Assembly (NCBI RefSeq): GCF_022763345.1
Contig: NZ_JALEGS010000048.1
Coordinates: 28,447 to 92,446, forward strand
Origin: Phaeodactylibacter sp.
GTDB taxonomy: Bacteria > Bacteroidota > Bacteroidia > Chitinophagales > Saprospiraceae
Direction of reading: 5' to 3'
Length of the DNA: 64,000 bases
The notes under the pieces: generated by a model
The model's input: only the letters and a program-made list of their open reading frames with translations
Told to the model about the DNA's origin: nothing
Databases searched by the model: none
Part shown: positions 33,989 through 42,385 of the stretch, piece by piece
Layout: every line of letters begins with the position of its first letter
How positions within the stretch are numbered: position 1 is the stretch's first letter
Made by a program: the position numbers and the translations under genes

Positions 33989-34567
33989 ATGCAAGATCAA
34001 AAGCTTAACATCCGGTTTGCTGTAGTAACGGGCATGATTCTCGTGGCTGCGCTTTTCCGGATTTTCCCACACCCCCTGAATTTTTCGCCAGTTGCAGCAA
34101 TGGGCCTTTTCGGAGCGGCTTACTTCAGCAAGCGCTGGCTGGCTTTCCTGGTACCCGTATTGGCGGTTTTTGCCAGTGATATTATCATCAATAATGTCAT
34201 TTATGCCCACTACTTTGAGGGCTTCACCGTATTCTACGAAGGCTTTTTCTGGCAGTACGGCAGCTACCTGCTCATCGTACTCTTTGGGCTGGGTGTCCTT
34301 TCCAAAGTGACCCTGCCCCGTATCCTGGGTGGCGCGATCGGAGCTGGTGCGATCTTTTTCCTGGTGTCCAACTTCGGCGTATGGCTCGGCAGCCCCATGT
34401 ACCCGCAAAATATTGGCGGGCTGATGGCTTGCTATGGTGCAGGCTGGCCTTTCTATCAGGCAACCTTTGCCGGTGATCTCATCTTTACCGGTGTCATGTT
34501 TGGTGCTTACGAGTTCATCAAACTCCGCTACCCGGCGTTGGATTTCCAAACGCAGCGTATCGCTTAG
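33989..34567 (+). CDS. DUF6580 membrane protein, putative cobalamin-linked transporter
   Basis: A 192-residue integral membrane protein with five or six hydrophobic helices and the family motif FRIFPHPLNFSPVAAMGLFG near the N-terminus. DUF6580 proteins resemble S-components of energy-coupling factor transporters and are found in vitamin loci. Position 45 bases behind the DUF4465 gene of a riboswitch operon suggests inner-membrane uptake of cobalamin or a precursor. No ECF ATPase genes are in the window. The gene ends with its own terminator at 34601-34640. Confidence 0.75.
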   Translation: MQDQKLNIRFAVVTGMILVAALFRIFPHPLNFSPVAAMGLFGAAYFSKRWLAFLVPVLAVFASDIIINNVIYAHYFEGFTVFYEGFFWQYGSYLLIVLFGLGVLSKVTLPRILGGAIGAGAIFFLVSNFGVWLGSPMYPQNIGGLMACYGAGWPFYQATFAGDLIFTGVMFGAYEFIKLRYPALDFQTQRIA

Positions 34568-34600
34568 TTGCCACCTGTTAGATTGGAGTGGCAGTAACAG

Positions 34601-34640
34601 CCCGGTAATTCCAAAGGCAGGAAATGCCGGGTCGTTTTTT
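34601..34640 (+). terminator. Terminator of the B12 operon
   Basis: CCCGGTAATTCC and GGAAATGCCGGG form a stem (one mismatch, one wobble) with a seven-base loop, followed by TCGTTTTTT. It lies 30 bases past the DUF6580 stop codon. Confidence 0.85.
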
Positions 34641-34719
34641 CTTCTGGCTACAACTCACTGTACTGCAAAGCCTTAAAACCTGAACTCAAAGGTATAGGCA
34701 AAAAATTTTAGCCAAGGGG

Positions 34720-34750
34720 TTGCGCAGTATGGATATCGCGCTTATATTTG
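34720..34750 (+). promoter_or_regulatory. Promoter upstream of tRNA-Phe and the his leader
   Basis: TTG (34720-34722) and TATATTTG (34743-34750) are 20 bases apart, an exact fit to the Bacteroidota sigma-A pattern. Transcription should start near 34757, leaving about 165 bases of leader before the tRNA. Confidence 0.7.
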
Positions 34751-34812
34751 CAACCGCAAAACACCGAAAGCGGTGGCTGATCAAAAGAATTTGAAAAGTA
34801 TTTTGCACTATT

Positions 34813-34913
34813 CAATTTTCGCGTCAAAGCCCGGGGCGAAAATAAAATGCGAACAAAGCGATAGCGAAGGTGAGTATTTTATTTTCTTCAAAAGAGCGGG
34901 GTAGCGAAAATTG
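34813..34913 (+). repeat. Nested inverted repeat between promoter and tRNA-Phe
   Basis: Outer arms CAATTTTCGC (34813-34822) and GCGAAAATTG (34904-34913) are perfect 10-bp inverse copies. Inner arms GAAAATAAAAT (34838-34848) and ATTTTATTTTC (34876-34886) are perfect 11-bp inverse copies. The transcript upstream of the tRNA can thus fold into a long double hairpin. GCGAA occurs repeatedly in the loop. Confidence 0.7.
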
Positions 34914-34923
34914 TATATACTAA

Positions 34924-34996
34924 GGTGCGGTAGCTCAGGTGGTAGAGCAATGGACTGAAAATCCATGTGTCGGCGGTTCGAATCCGCCCCACACCA
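34924..34996 (+). tRNA. tRNA-Phe (GAA)
   Basis: A cloverleaf is easily drawn: acceptor GGTGCGG/CCACACC, D-stem GCTC/GAGC, anticodon stem ATGGA/TCCAT with loop CTGAAAA (anticodon GAA at 34957-34959), T-stem GGCGG/CCGCC with TTCGAAT, discriminator A. The 3' CCA is not encoded (next bases CTT). The acceptor has one odd pair: C5 faces A68. Read by this tRNA, UUC and UUU both code Phe. Confidence 0.96.
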
Positions 34997-35002
34997 CTTC
35001 GG

Positions 35003-35028
35003 AAAGCAGCTCAAAAGGCTGCTTTTCT
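35003..35028 (+). terminator. Terminator-like hairpin after tRNA-Phe
   Basis: AAAGCAGC (35003-35010) and GCTGCTTT (35018-35025) with loop TCAAAAG, then TCTTATTT. It lies 6 bases past the tRNA and only 13 bases before the his leader peptide start, so it either ends the tRNA transcript or is bypassed. Confidence 0.65.
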
Positions 35029-35041
35029 TATTTAACAACTT

Positions 35042-35116
35042 ATGATTATCAACAACTGGCATCATCACGTACATCATTTTCCACTGCCCGGCAGTGAATG
35101 GTGGAATCGTGCGTGA
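35042..35116 (+). CDS. His operon leader peptide
   Basis: A 24-codon frame, ATG at 35042 and TGA at 35114-35116. The peptide begins MIINNW and then reads HHHVHH: five His codons within six, at 35060, 35063, 35066, 35072 and 35075, followed by a hydrophilic tail. Such a His-codon cluster directly upstream of hisG, with a terminator hairpin between them, is the hallmark of ribosome-mediated histidine attenuation, known from enterobacterial his operons. A 5-of-6 His run is very unlikely by chance. An SD sequence is absent, as elsewhere in this genome. Confidence 0.88.
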   Translation: MIINNWHHHVHHFPLPGSEWWNRA

Positions 35117-35151
35117 GATGAACCGTTGATTGATCAACTTTAGTCCACAAA

Positions 35152-35187
35152 AGAGGTTAACCATTCGCTGGTTAACCTCTTTTTTTG
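35152..35187 (+). terminator. Attenuator terminator hairpin upstream of hisG
   Basis: AGAGGTTAACCA (35152-35163) and TGGTTAACCTCT (35169-35180) form a perfect 12-bp stem with loop TTCGC, then seven T residues (35181-35186 and on). It ends 26 bases before the hisG ATG. Upstream CACTGC/GCAGTG (35082-35096) and GTTGAT/ATCAAC (35125-35138) could serve as pausing or alternative hairpins. GTTGAT can pair (with two G-U) with GTTAAC at 35156-35161 inside the terminator arm, a possible antiterminator. Confidence 0.9.
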
Positions 35188-35212
35188 TTTCACCATAACC
35201 CTCACGTTTATT

Positions 35213-36076
35213 ATGTCAGACACACGTTTAAAAATTGCCGTTCAAAAATCCGGCCGCCTGTTGGATGGTTCTCTGGAGCTGCTCAAAGAGTGCGGCATCC
35301 GGGTCAACAACGGCAAAGACCAGCTGAAAGCCTCAGCCAGCAATTACCCCGTAGATATTCTGTACCTGCGCAATTCTGATATCCCGCAGTATGTGCAGGA
35401 CGGGGTAGCCGATATTGGCATTCTGGGGCAGAACACCCTCGTCGAAAAGCAAAAGCAAATCGAAGAAGTGCTGCCCCTCGGCTTCTCTAAATGCCGGCTG
35501 TCTATTGCCCTGCCCAAGAATACGCCTTACCCCGGACCGGAATGGCTCAACGGCAAGCGCATTGCCACCTCCTACCCCAACTCCCTGCGGCAGTTTATGG
35601 CTAAGCACCAAATCGAGGCGGAGATTCACGAGATTTCCGGCTCCGTAGAGATCGCGCCCAACATCGGCCTGGCAGATGCCATTTGCGACCTCGTCAGTTC
35701 CGGCAGCACGCTCTTCAAGAATGGGCTGGAGGAAAAAGAGGTCATCCTGAAATCGGAAGCCTGTATCGTCAGGAATCCAAAGCTCTCTTCGGGCAAACAA
35801 GCCATCCTGAATCAGATTGTGTTCCGCATACAGTCGGTGCTCAAAGCCCGCAACAACAAATACATTCTGATGAATGCCCCTGCCAGCCAAACGGAAGCCA
35901 TCATCAACATCCTGCCAGGCATGAAGAGCCCCACAGTGATGCCCCTCGCAGCCTCGGGCTGGAACTCCATCCACACCGTAATTGATGAATCCCAATTCTG
36001 GGAAATCATCGATCAGCTCAAAGCTGCCGGTGCAGAAGGTATCTTAGTTATTCCCATCGAAAAAATGATTTTGTAA
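35213..36076 (+). CDS. hisG: ATP phosphoribosyltransferase (histidine biosynthesis, step 1)
   Basis: A 287-residue, long-form HisG: catalytic domains with KIAVQKSGRLLDGSLELLKECG, GVADIGILGQNTLVE, the phosphate-binding GSVEIAPNIGLADAICDLVSSG stretch, and a ~75-residue C-terminal ACT-like regulatory domain (YILMNAPASQTEAIINILPG) for histidine feedback. It condenses ATP with PRPP. The stop codon overlaps the hisD ATG by one base (TAATG), so the two are translationally coupled. It follows the leader peptide and attenuator. Confidence 0.98.
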   Translation: MSDTRLKIAVQKSGRLLDGSLELLKECGIRVNNGKDQLKASASNYPVDILYLRNSDIPQYVQDGVADIGILGQNTLVEKQKQIEEVLPLGFSKCRLSIALPKNTPYPGPEWLNGKRIATSYPNSLRQFMAKHQIEAEIHEISGSVEIAPNIGLADAICDLVSSGSTLFKNGLEEKEVILKSEACIVRNPKLSSGKQAILNQIVFRIQSVLKARNNKYILMNAPASQTEAIINILPGMKSPTVMPLAASGWNSIHTVIDESQFWEIIDQLKAAGAEGILVIPIEKMIL

Positions 36077-37365
36077 TGCAGATGAAAACCTACCTCAACC
36101 CGGCTCCGGACACCTGGGGCGACCTCCTCCGCCGACCTACGATGGCAGCGGCCGACCTAGACAAAATAGTGGGCAGGGTCCTCGCTGATATCGAACAGCG
36201 CGGAGACGAAGCCGTGCGCGAATACACCGAACGTTTCGATGGTGTGCGCCTTGACGATTTCCGCGTCAGCGAAGCGGAGATTGCGGAAGCCCGGGCCACA
36301 CTCGCGCCTGAGCTCAAAGCCGCCATCCAACTCGCCCGCACGAATATTGAAACCTTCCATGCCCGGCAGTGGGAACCGGTGGAAGCCGTGGAAACCATGC
36401 CCGGCGTACGCTGCTGGCGCAAAAGCATCCCCATTGAAAAAGTGGGACTGTACATCCCCGGCGGCACGGCGCCCTTGTTTTCTGCGGTGCTTATGCTCGG
36501 CGTCCCCGCAACGATTGCCGGTTGCCGGGAGCGGATTTTATGCACGCCTCCTGATAAAAACGGTAAAGTCAACCCTGCCATTCTCTACACCGCAGACCTT
36601 GTAGGCATTACGCAGATTTTCAAGATTGGCGGTGCACAGGCCATTGGGGCTATGACTTACGGCACTGCGACCGTACCCTCCGTCTACAAAATCTTTGGCC
36701 CCGGCAATCAGTACGTGACCGCCGCCAAACAGCTGGCCAGCCGGCGTGGTGTAGCCATTGATATGCCTGCCGGCCCTTCAGAGGTGCTCGTGTGTGCAGA
36801 CGATACAGCCAACCCGGCATTCGTCGCGGCCGACCTGCTTTCACAAGCGGAACACGGCATTGACAGTCAGGTCGTCCTCGTCACTCTTTCGGAAACGATG
36901 GCCCAGGCGGTAGCCGCAGCGGTGGAGGCCCAGCTCGCCACATTGCCCAGGCGGGACATAGCCAAAGAAGCACTGAGCCACAGTGTAACCGTAGTACTCG
37001 AGGACCGGGCAGCAGCGGTGGAACTCATCAATGCCTATGCCCCCGAGCACCTTATCCTTTCCGTGGCGGATGCCGGAGAGATGGGCGAACAAATCCTAAA
37101 TGCCGGTTCGGTATTTCTGGGGCACTACACCCCGGAATCCGTAGGCGATTACGCTTCCGGTACCAACCACACCCTGCCTACAGATGGGTACGCCCGCAGC
37201 TACAGTGGGGTCTCGCTCGACAGTTTTATCAAAAAGATCACTTTTCAGGAGCTAAGCCAGGAAGGGCTGCAGGGGCTCGGGCCTGCGGTACAACGCATGG
37301 CCGAAGCGGAGGAACTGATGGCGCACGCCCGGGCGGTGGCGGTTCGGTTGGAGGGGAAAGCGTAA
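36076..37365 (+). CDS. hisD: Histidinol dehydrogenase
   Basis: A 429-residue HisD, which oxidises L-histidinol to L-histidine in two NAD-dependent steps with a zinc ion. Motifs: GLYIPGGTAPLFS, GGAQAIGAMTYGT, FGPGNQYVTAAKQ, AGPSEVLVCADD, SQAEHGID and VGDYASGTNHTLPT, the last holding a zinc-ligand His. The start at 36076 overlaps the hisG stop; a Met two codons later (36082) is also possible. It is the last his gene before a roughly 1-kb insertion that separates it from hisC. Confidence 0.98.
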   Translation: MQMKTYLNPAPDTWGDLLRRPTMAAADLDKIVGRVLADIEQRGDEAVREYTERFDGVRLDDFRVSEAEIAEARATLAPELKAAIQLARTNIETFHARQWEPVEAVETMPGVRCWRKSIPIEKVGLYIPGGTAPLFSAVLMLGVPATIAGCRERILCTPPDKNGKVNPAILYTADLVGITQIFKIGGAQAIGAMTYGTATVPSVYKIFGPGNQYVTAAKQLASRRGVAIDMPAGPSEVLVCADDTANPAFVAADLLSQAEHGIDSQVVLVTLSETMAQAVAAAVEAQLATLPRRDIAKEALSHSVTVVLEDRAAAVELINAYAPEHLILSVADAGEMGEQILNAGSVFLGHYTPESVGDYASGTNHTLPTDGYARSYSGVSLDSFIKKITFQELSQEGLQGLGPAVQRMAEAEELMAHARAVAVRLEGKA

Positions 37366-37395
37366 TTTCATTTTGAGGCAAAATGAGCATAAACC

Positions 37396-37617
37396 ATGAA
37401 TCACCTTGACACGATCTTTGAAGCGTTAGCAGATATCTTACAAAAAATGCCCAAGAGAGAACTTGAAGCACTAAGGGCATCCAAAGCCTTTCATGCTCGT
37501 TACGAAGAGCTGAAAAGGAAGTCTTTTGACCAAACACTTAACCCGGAAGAACAAGAAGAGCTTACTCACTTTAAGGTACTCGACCGGCTACTTCAAGCGA
37601 CGGCTGAAAAGTATTAA
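37396..37617 (+). CDS. Small helical protein, antitoxin-like
   Basis: A 73-residue protein of mostly charged helices (LADILQKMPKRELEALRAS, YEELKRKSFDQTLNPEEQEEL). It resembles small helical proteins often encoded beside PIN-domain genes in Bacteroidota and cyanobacteria, but I cannot name a family. It is on the plus strand, 30 bases behind hisD; its stop overlaps the PIN-toxin stop by 4 bases in convergent orientation. It may be a remnant antitoxin or an unrelated small gene. Confidence 0.55.
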   Translation: MNHLDTIFEALADILQKMPKRELEALRASKAFHARYEELKRKSFDQTLNPEEQEELTHFKVLDRLLQATAEKY

Positions 37618-38075
37618 AGATAATCTTGTGGTGCGTAATATTGATGTTTTATGAAAACTCCTTCCAGGTGCTTAAAGTCCTTATCTGTTGTCAGTAGTGT
37701 AGCTCCAGTGGCTGCAGCTGATGCAGCAATCCAAAGATCATTTTTCCCCATATTACGGGATGATAAACCGGCAGGAAGAGGATGACCTTTTAATTTCCCC
37801 TGACTAAAAGCATCGATTTCACCATACAATCGAAGGACATCTTTACTATTAATGGGAATGACTAAAAACTTATTTAATTCGTGGGATATGCTTTCTACCC
37901 GTTTGGACCCCCAATTACGTTTTAATGCCAAAGCATTCAATTCTCCTATTGACACCACTGAAATGGCAAGAACACTAGAAGCAGCACTCAAATTGAACTG
38001 TTCATCAATAGCTGCAGTAATTGCACCATCCCGTAGAAAATCAAGAATGAGATTCGTGTCAAACAATAATATCAT
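37614..38075 (-). CDS. PIN-domain toxin (VapC-like ribonuclease)
   Basis: A 153-residue PIN-domain protein, mostly an RNase of toxin-antitoxin systems. Conserved acidic residues: Asp6 in LLFDTNLILDFL, Glu in SIGELNAL, Asp in GKNDLWIAASA and TTDKDF. The gene's start overlaps the end of the antitoxin gene by 4 bases (38072-38075), a typical coupled pair. It lies antisense to the his operon between hisD and hisC. Function as an RNase toxin is inferred from fold and pairing. Confidence 0.88.
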   Translation of the reverse strand: MILLFDTNLILDFLRDGAITAAIDEQFNLSAASSVLAISVVSIGELNALALKRNWGSKRVESISHELNKFLVIPINSKDVLRLYGEIDAFSQGKLKGHPLPAGLSSRNMGKNDLWIAASAAATGATLLTTDKDFKHLEGVFIKHQYYAPQDYL

Positions 38076-38332
38076 TCTTCCAGAAGCCTTAATAATTCAG
38101 AATACTCTTCTCCATCTATATCTAAAGCCCCTCTGGCGGAAAGCACCTCTCGCAGGTTGTAATTTTGTTCCTGAGCAAGTTCTTCCACGGAAATGTAGGT
38201 GCGAGTAGGTTCACTGAAATATTGTAAGACTTTTCGGCGCTCAGCAGTTTCTTTCAATTCAGCAATAAGTTGCTCGTCCTCCGTTGAGGCGATCAAAGCA
38301 ATAAGTTGAAGCCGATCAGTTTTTACTGTCAT
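38072..38332 (-). CDS. Antitoxin partner of the PIN-domain toxin
   Basis: An 86-residue protein from the ATG at 38332. A longer frame reaches 38416, but it runs into the hisC start region. The sequence begins MTVKTDRLQLIALIASTED, then contains helices and YISVEELAQEQNYNLREVL. No family is recognised beyond its position as first gene of a PIN pair with a 4-base overlap, which points to an antitoxin of VapB-like or unclassified type. Its start is 43 bases from the divergent hisC start. Confidence 0.75.
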   Translation of the reverse strand: MTVKTDRLQLIALIASTEDEQLIAELKETAERRKVLQYFSEPTRTYISVEELAQEQNYNLREVLSARGALDIDGEEYSELLRLLEE

Positions 38333-38375
38333 TCGTTTTTCTTTAAGAACAAAACAAAATACAACAAAAGTTCCT

Positions 38376-39407
38376 ATGATACAAAACCTAGTCCGCCCCA
38401 ACATCCGCCGCCTCACCCCCTACTCCTCTGCCCGTTCGGAGTTCAAAGGGAAGGCCGAGGTTTTTTTGGATGCCAACGAAAGCCCGTATGATACCGGCTA
38501 CAACCGCTACCCGGACCCCTTGCAGTGGAAGCTCAAACAGGCCATCAGTACCCTCAAAGGCATTGCCCCGGAGCATATCTTCCTGGGCAATGGCAGCGAC
38601 GAAGCGATTGACCTGCTGCTCCGGATTTTTTGTGAGCCCGGGGCCGACTACATCATCACCCTGCCACCTACTTACGGCATGTACCGGGTATCTGCTGATA
38701 TTTCCAATGTGGCGGTGAAGGAAATCCCTCTGCGCCCGGGCAGTTTTCAGCCGGATGTTGAGTCGGTGCTGGCTGAAGCCGATGCCCATTCCAAACTGCT
38801 GTTCATCTGCAGCCCTAACAACCCTACCGGAAACAGCATTCGCCCCGGGGTGATCCGGGAACTCACAAAAGGCTTCCCGGGCATTGTGGTGGTGGATGAA
38901 GCCTATATTGACTTCTCTGCTCAGGAAAGTGCCATCCGCCTGCTGCCGGAATACCCCAACCTTGTTGTCCTTCAAACCTTTTCCAAGGCCTGGGGCATGG
39001 CAGGCATACGGCTGGGCATGGCTTTTGCCTCTGAAGAAATCATTGGGTATTTCAATAAGGTGAAGCCCCCTTACAACATCAACCAACTGACCCAGGAAGC
39101 AGCATTAAAGGCTTTAGACAGACAGGAAGCACAGGAAGCACAAGTAAAGCAACTGCTTGGCCAGCGCACCCTGCTGCAGCAATACCTTGGCGGGCTGCCT
39201 TTCGTGGAACGCATCTACCCTTCTGATGCCAACTTCCTGCTTGTAAAAGTGGAGGACCCGACCGGCATTTACAACTACCTCGTAGACCGGGGCATCATCG
39301 TGCGGGACCGCTCCCGGGTGATGCTCTGTGAGGGCTGCCTGCGCATCACTGTGGGAACGCCGGAAGAAAACGAGCGGATATTCCGGGCACTGGTGGAGTT
39401 TGAGTAA
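38376..39407 (+). CDS. hisC: Histidinol-phosphate aminotransferase
   Basis: A 343-residue class II-type aminotransferase, PLP-dependent, which converts imidazole-acetol phosphate and glutamate to histidinol phosphate. Motifs: LDANESPYDT at the N-terminus, LGNGSDEAIDLLLR, CSPNNPTGNS, VVDEAYIDFS, and the PLP-lysine motif TFSKAWGMAGIRLG. The start at 38376 is the ATG after a short A-rich stretch. Although it is in his order (hisG-hisD-hisC), the antisense toxin pair separates it from hisD by about 1 kb, so it may depend on its own promoter or on read-through. Confidence 0.97.
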   Translation: MIQNLVRPNIRRLTPYSSARSEFKGKAEVFLDANESPYDTGYNRYPDPLQWKLKQAISTLKGIAPEHIFLGNGSDEAIDLLLRIFCEPGADYIITLPPTYGMYRVSADISNVAVKEIPLRPGSFQPDVESVLAEADAHSKLLFICSPNNPTGNSIRPGVIRELTKGFPGIVVVDEAYIDFSAQESAIRLLPEYPNLVVLQTFSKAWGMAGIRLGMAFASEEIIGYFNKVKPPYNINQLTQEAALKALDRQEAQEAQVKQLLGQRTLLQQYLGGLPFVERIYPSDANFLLVKVEDPTGIYNYLVDRGIIVRDRSRVMLCEGCLRITVGTPEENERIFRALVEFE

Positions 39408-39416
39408 GGCACAAGC

Positions 39417-39447
39417 TTTGCTTTTAGCCCCCGGTGCCTTATCTTTG
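39417..39447 (+). promoter_or_regulatory. Promoter of carA
   Basis: TTTG (39417-39420) and TATCTTTG (39440-39447) are 19 bases apart, a good match to the Bacteroidota sigma-A consensus. The -33 box begins 10 bases after the hisC stop codon. The expected transcript starts about 12 bases before the carA ATG. Confidence 0.7.
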
Positions 39448-39466
39448 CGCGAAATTCCTCAAGTTA

Positions 39467-40570
39467 ATGAGCGACATCCAACAAGTTCCCGCCGTTTTAT
39501 TGCTAGAAGATGGGACCGTTTTTCACGGTCTTTCCGCCGGAAAAATTGGCACCACCACCGGAGAAATTTGTTTCAATACTGGTATGACTGGTTATCAGGA
39601 GATCTTCACCGATCCATCCTATTTCGGCCAGCTGATGGTGATGACAAATGCTCATATTGGCAATTACGGCACCAAGCGTACAGAATCAGAGTCTTACAGT
39701 ATCAAGATCAATGGCTTGATCTGCAAGAATTACACCAACGAATACCACCGCCCAATCGCTGATCAGTCCATTCAGGACTACTTCGAGGAAGAAGGCCTGG
39801 TGGGCATTTGCAGCGTAGACACCCGTGCCATCGTGCGGCATATCCGAAGCAAAGGAGCCATGAACGCCATTATCTCCTCGGAAACCACCGATCTGAAAGT
39901 ACTGGAGCAAAAACTGGCGGAAGTGCCTTCCATGGATGGGCTAGAGCTGGCTTCCAAGGTCAGCACTAAGGAAATTTACACCTTTGGCGACCCGCACGCG
40001 AAATACAAAGTCGCTGTGATGGACTTCGGCATTAAGCAGAACATCCTCAACAGCCTTGCCGAGCGCAACTGCTACATGAGAATCTTCCCGGCTAAAACCC
40101 CCCTTGAGGAAATCCGTGAATGGGGGCCAGACGGTTACTTCATGTCTAACGGCCCCGGCGACCCGGCACCGATGGATTATGCGGTTCAGAATGCCAAAGC
40201 CATACTTGAAGAAGACAAGCCGCTGTTTGGCATCTGCCTGGGCCATCAGATACTGGCACTGGCGGTAGACATTCCTACCTACAAGATGCACCACGGGCAC
40301 CGCGGCATCAACCACCCGGTCAAAAACCTGGCTACCGGCAAATGTGAAATCACCAGCCAAAACCATGGCTTCGGTGTATCTCCGGAAGCCTTGCAGGCAA
40401 ACGCCGATAAGGTGGAAATCACCCATATCAACCTTAACGACGATACCATTGAGGGCATGCGCATCCGTGGCAAGAAGGCTTTCTCGGTGCAGTACCACCC
40501 CGAAGCTTCTCCCGGCCCGCACGATGCCCGCTACCTCTTCGACGATTTCGTGAATTTAATGGAAAATTAA
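39467..40570 (+). CDS. carA: Carbamoyl-phosphate synthase small (glutaminase) subunit
   Basis: 367 residues from the ATG at 39467; the in-frame ATG at 39434 lies inside the promoter and is rejected. N-terminal domain VLLLEDGTVFHGLSAG and GEICFNTGMTGYQEI; the class I glutamine amidotransferase domain has the nucleophile FGICLGHQ and YHPEASPGPHDA with the catalytic His and Glu. It supplies ammonia to CarB for carbamoyl phosphate (arginine and pyrimidines). carB is not next to it here. Confidence 0.97.
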   Translation: MSDIQQVPAVLLLEDGTVFHGLSAGKIGTTTGEICFNTGMTGYQEIFTDPSYFGQLMVMTNAHIGNYGTKRTESESYSIKINGLICKNYTNEYHRPIADQSIQDYFEEEGLVGICSVDTRAIVRHIRSKGAMNAIISSETTDLKVLEQKLAEVPSMDGLELASKVSTKEIYTFGDPHAKYKVAVMDFGIKQNILNSLAERNCYMRIFPAKTPLEEIREWGPDGYFMSNGPGDPAPMDYAVQNAKAILEEDKPLFGICLGHQILALAVDIPTYKMHHGHRGINHPVKNLATGKCEITSQNHGFGVSPEALQANADKVEITHINLNDDTIEGMRIRGKKAFSVQYHPEASPGPHDARYLFDDFVNLMEN

Positions 40571-40578
40571 TCCCGTAA

Positions 40579-41937
<1,359 letters not shown>

Positions 41938-41975
41938 CCGGCGTGCCGGGTCAAGCCCTCTTTTTTCTGAGATAA

Positions 41976-42020
41976 TTAGTGGGTCTGCCTTCATCTTCGT
42001 ATGTTCGTCAGACCCACTAA
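41976..42020 (+). promoter_or_regulatory. 12-bp inverted repeat before the DivIC-like gene
   Basis: TTAGTGGGTCTG (41976-41987) and CAGACCCACTAA (42009-42020) are perfect inverse copies with a 21-base loop. It ends 18 bases before the DivIC-like ATG and lacks a T-run, so it may be a terminator hairpin for eno or a leader structure. Confidence 0.5.
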
Positions 42021-42038
42021 CTTTATAAACCGATTGTC

Positions 42039-42356
42039 ATGGCAAAAATAAGCAATCCGCTACAGCCCCTGTTGGAGCAACTGCCTGCACCTCTGAGGAA
42101 CAAATACTTTGTTACGCTGGCGCTGTTCCTGGCCTGGATGGTATTCTTTGACAATCATGGTGTGCTGACTCAAATCAAGCTGCAGCGTACCGTTAATAAA
42201 ATGCACCGCGACAAGGCGATGTACGAAGAGAAAATAGAGGAAGCCAAACAGGAACGCCTGGATTTGGAAGTCAATAAGGAAAAATTTGCCCGCGAGCAGT
42301 ATTACATGAAAAAGCGGGACGAAGATGTATTCATCATTGAGGAAATTGAAGATTAA
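42039..42356 (+). CDS. DivIC/FtsB-like septum formation initiator
   Basis: A 105-residue protein: a short N-terminus, one transmembrane helix (residues ~24-42, [15 protein letters not shown]) and a long coiled coil ([30 protein letters not shown]), ending in [19 protein letters not shown]. This is the DivIC/FtsB layout; such proteins stabilise the divisome with FtsL and FtsQ. Next to eno it mirrors the eno-ftsB/divIC order seen in many bacteria. Confidence 0.85.
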   Translation: MAKISNPLQPLLEQLPAPLRNKYFVTLALFLAWMVFFDNHGVLTQIKLQRTVNKMHRDKAMYEEKIEEAKQERLDLEVNKEKFAREQYYMKKRDEDVFIIEEIED

Positions 42357-42385
42357 GATCAACAACAATCGATAAAACCATAGTT

